From: Planctomycetales bacterium
Lineage (GTDB): Bacteria > Planctomycetota > UBA11346
Direction of reading: 5' to 3'
Assembly: GCA_025362255.1 (NCBI GenBank)
Contig: JANYGY010000078.1
Span: 1-23,353, forward strand
DNA: 23,353 bases
The notes below the pieces were generated by a model, which was not told where the DNA came from, ran no database searches, and saw nothing but the letters and a program-made list of their open reading frames with translations. This document shows positions 22,097 through 23,353 of the stretch, piece after piece (positions within the stretch are counted from its first letter, which is position 1; the number at the start of each line of letters is the position of its first letter). The position numbers and the translations under genes are program-made.

Positions 22097-22737
22097 CAGC
22101 GGACCTCGATCACTTCGGATTCAGTGAAACGGACTTTTGCTAAACCGGCATACTTGTCATCGACGGCGCGATAGCCCACCGGACATGCCACCACGGTATG
22201 ATAACCACTGCCATTGAGGCCCAGGATTTCATCGTATTTCAAGGGATCCAAGCCTTCCATCGGACAGGCATCCACCTGCACCATGGCGCACGCGAGCATG
22301 AATTGTCCGAGTGCGATGTAGGTTTGGCGCATCGCCCATTGGCGGATCCACTCCGGGTCAGCACCAACGATGTTTTTGACCATCATGCCCCGATAGCCGG
22401 CCAGGCTTTCAAGACTTGTGCCACGAACCGCAGACTGCGCCTGGATCAAGCGATTCACATCGGCCTCGGTCATTGCGGTGCGCGCAAGAAAAACCACATG
22501 ATGCGAGGCTTCTTCAACCTGCGCCTGGCCCCAACTCACCGTGCGTAATTGCGTCCGGAGGGCCGGCGTGTCGATGATCAGGAATTTCCAGGGTTGCAGA
22601 CCGTAACTACTGGGCGTCTGGACCAGCGATTGGCGCAGCACCGCCCAGGTTTCCGCAGGGATTTTTCGCGTCGAATCGAATTTCTTGGTGGCGTAACGCC
22701 ACGCCAAACGTGCGGTTAATTCGGCGGGGGTGGTCAT
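22096..22737 (-). CDS. NfsB-like nitroreductase-family FMN oxidoreductase
   Basis: The 213-residue product has the nitroreductase fold: RYATKKFD (14-21) near the N-terminus, the FMN-contacting TPSSYGLQPWKFLII (41-55), and the QTYIALGQFMLACAM helix followed by VDACPMEGLDP typical of the NfsB group, which reduces quinones, nitroaromatics or flavins with NAD(P)H. Length is as expected. The ATG at 22737 is preceded by AAGGATT. It lies upstream of aroDE with a 1-nt TGATG overlap, so it is probably the first gene of a nitroreductase-aroDE-PTPS transcript. A physiological link with shikimate or pterin metabolism is not established; co-transcription may be incidental. Confidence 0.88.
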   Translation of the reverse strand: MTTPAELTARLAWRYATKKFDSTRKIPAETWAVLRQSLVQTPSSYGLQPWKFLIIDTPALRTQLRTVSWGQAQVEEASHHVVFLARTAMTEADVNRLIQAQSAVRGTSLESLAGYRGMMVKNIVGADPEWIRQWAMRQTYIALGQFMLACAMVQVDACPMEGLDPLKYDEILGLNGSGYHTVVACPVGYRAVDDKYAGLAKVRFTESEVIEVR

Positions 22738-22825
22738 GGGGAATCCTTGGTTTTGGAGCGAAGCTTAAAAGACCATGACATGCTGATTGGCATTCGCATC
22801 AGATTTAATAACTGACCGATTTGAT

Positions 22826-23353
22826 TTAACCGCTCAGATGCCGCTCGATCCGCCGATCTGGCACCAACCAGATCGCAGCCACCACCACGTATAATCCGCA
22901 CGCGATCAACGGCCAGAAACAAGCAGTAGGAATCGCCGCGAAATAAATGGCGATCGATAGCATCCCCTTGTGATCGTGCCCCAAGGCCATGGCGATGGCA
23001 GATTCAGCCCCATGCAGGGACACCAGAGCCCGAGCGAGCAGATAGTAGGCCAACCCAGCCATGAAAAGCACCACCCCGTACAACGCCACGGGAATCGCAG
23101 CAAAATGATTTTCACCCATCCATCCGGTCACCAACGGAATCAGGGACAACCAAAACAAGAGATGCAGATTGGCCCATAGCACGGCGCCGTTGACCTTATC
23201 AGCCGCATGCAGCAGATGATGATGATTATTCCAATAGATGCCTACATAGACAAAACTGATCACGTAACTAATCAGGACCGGCCCCAAGTCCGCCAAAGCC
23301 GACCATTCCACTGAATGCGGAACTTTCAGCTCCAACACCATGATGGTGATGAT
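22826..23353 (-). CDS. TMEM175-family (DUF1211) potassium channel, C-terminal part
   Basis: The frame is open to the right edge, reading IITIM then VLELKVPH, so the true start lies beyond the window. Visible are VLISYVISFVYVGIYWNNHHHLLHAA, VLWANLHLLFWLSLIPLVTGW and further hydrophobic segments. These are diagnostic of bacterial TMEM175-like channels, which form K+-conducting tetramers in the inner membrane. The N-terminal helix with the family FSD motif is off-window. The gene ends with RRIERHLSG at 22826. An 88-bp gap, with no convincing terminator, separates it from the nitroreductase. Confidence 0.85.
   Translation of the reverse strand: MITIMVLELKVPHSVEWSALADLGPVLISYVISFVYVGIYWNNHHHLLHAADKVNGAVLWANLHLLFWLSLIPLVTGWMGENHFAAIPVALYGVVLFMAGLAYYLLARALVSLHGAESAIAMALGHDHKGMLSIAIYFAAIPTACFWPLIACGLYVVVAAIWLVPDRRIERHLSG

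Noticed and set aside
22738..22825. Possible terminator or promoter in the gap before the nitroreductase
   Set aside because: No stable hairpin and no convincing -35/-10 pair could be found by eye.

Overview
The window is GC-rich, tightly packed bacterial chromosome. Many neighbouring genes overlap by four bases, and several start codons lack a clear Shine-Dalgarno sequence. No rRNA, tRNA, CRISPR array or intact transposase gene was seen. Best guess at origin is Planctomycetota or a related PVC lineage. The reasons are an AroD-AroE fusion (common in planctomycetes and chlamydiae), a TonB operon of the TtpC type outside an obvious gammaproteobacterial context, and a large LysM protein with a membrane anchor. 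This is inference from gene content, not a phylogeny.

Layout. Positions 1-283 hold two broken genes: a minus-strand fragment resembling a type ISP restriction/helicase protein, and the last ~50 codons of an AraC-family regulator. An AT-richer, apparently non-coding stretch follows. Positions 694-4053 (+) carry a type II NADH dehydrogenase, a small unknown protein, HisI and an RlmI-like rRNA methyltransferase. A 165-bp element with perfect 17-bp inverted ends (4059-4223) separates these from a two-gene membrane protein/spermidine-synthase-like pair (4252-6446, +). Positions 6520-11512 (-) are a six-gene operon (DUF3450-like, TtpC-like, ExbB, ExbD, TonB, TPR) with a 4-nt overlap at every junction. 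It looks like an energy-transducing system of the Vibrio TonB2 class. A protein of unknown function follows (11581-12375, +).

Positions 12377-17394 (-) probably form one transcript: a GAF-SpoIIE phosphatase, an RsbW-like kinase and a STAS antagonist (a complete partner-switching core), then the GTPase Obg, a PilT-type ATPase and an SGNH hydrolase. Upstream, behind a strong hairpin terminator, lies a membrane-anchored four-LysM protein (17497-19194, -). It is divergent from a lipoate/octanoate transferase (19339-20070, +). Positions 20101-22737 (-) carry a nitroreductase, AroDE and a PTPS-family enzyme with a PTPS-III-like active site. AroDE and PTPS could supply the chorismate and pterin branches of folate synthesis. 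A TMEM175-family channel gene runs off the right edge.

I see no clearly undescribed system. The most rewarding regions are the TtpC-type TonB operon, the Rsb-Obg cluster, the PTPS-III/AroDE pair and the split membrane/spermidine-synthase-like pair.
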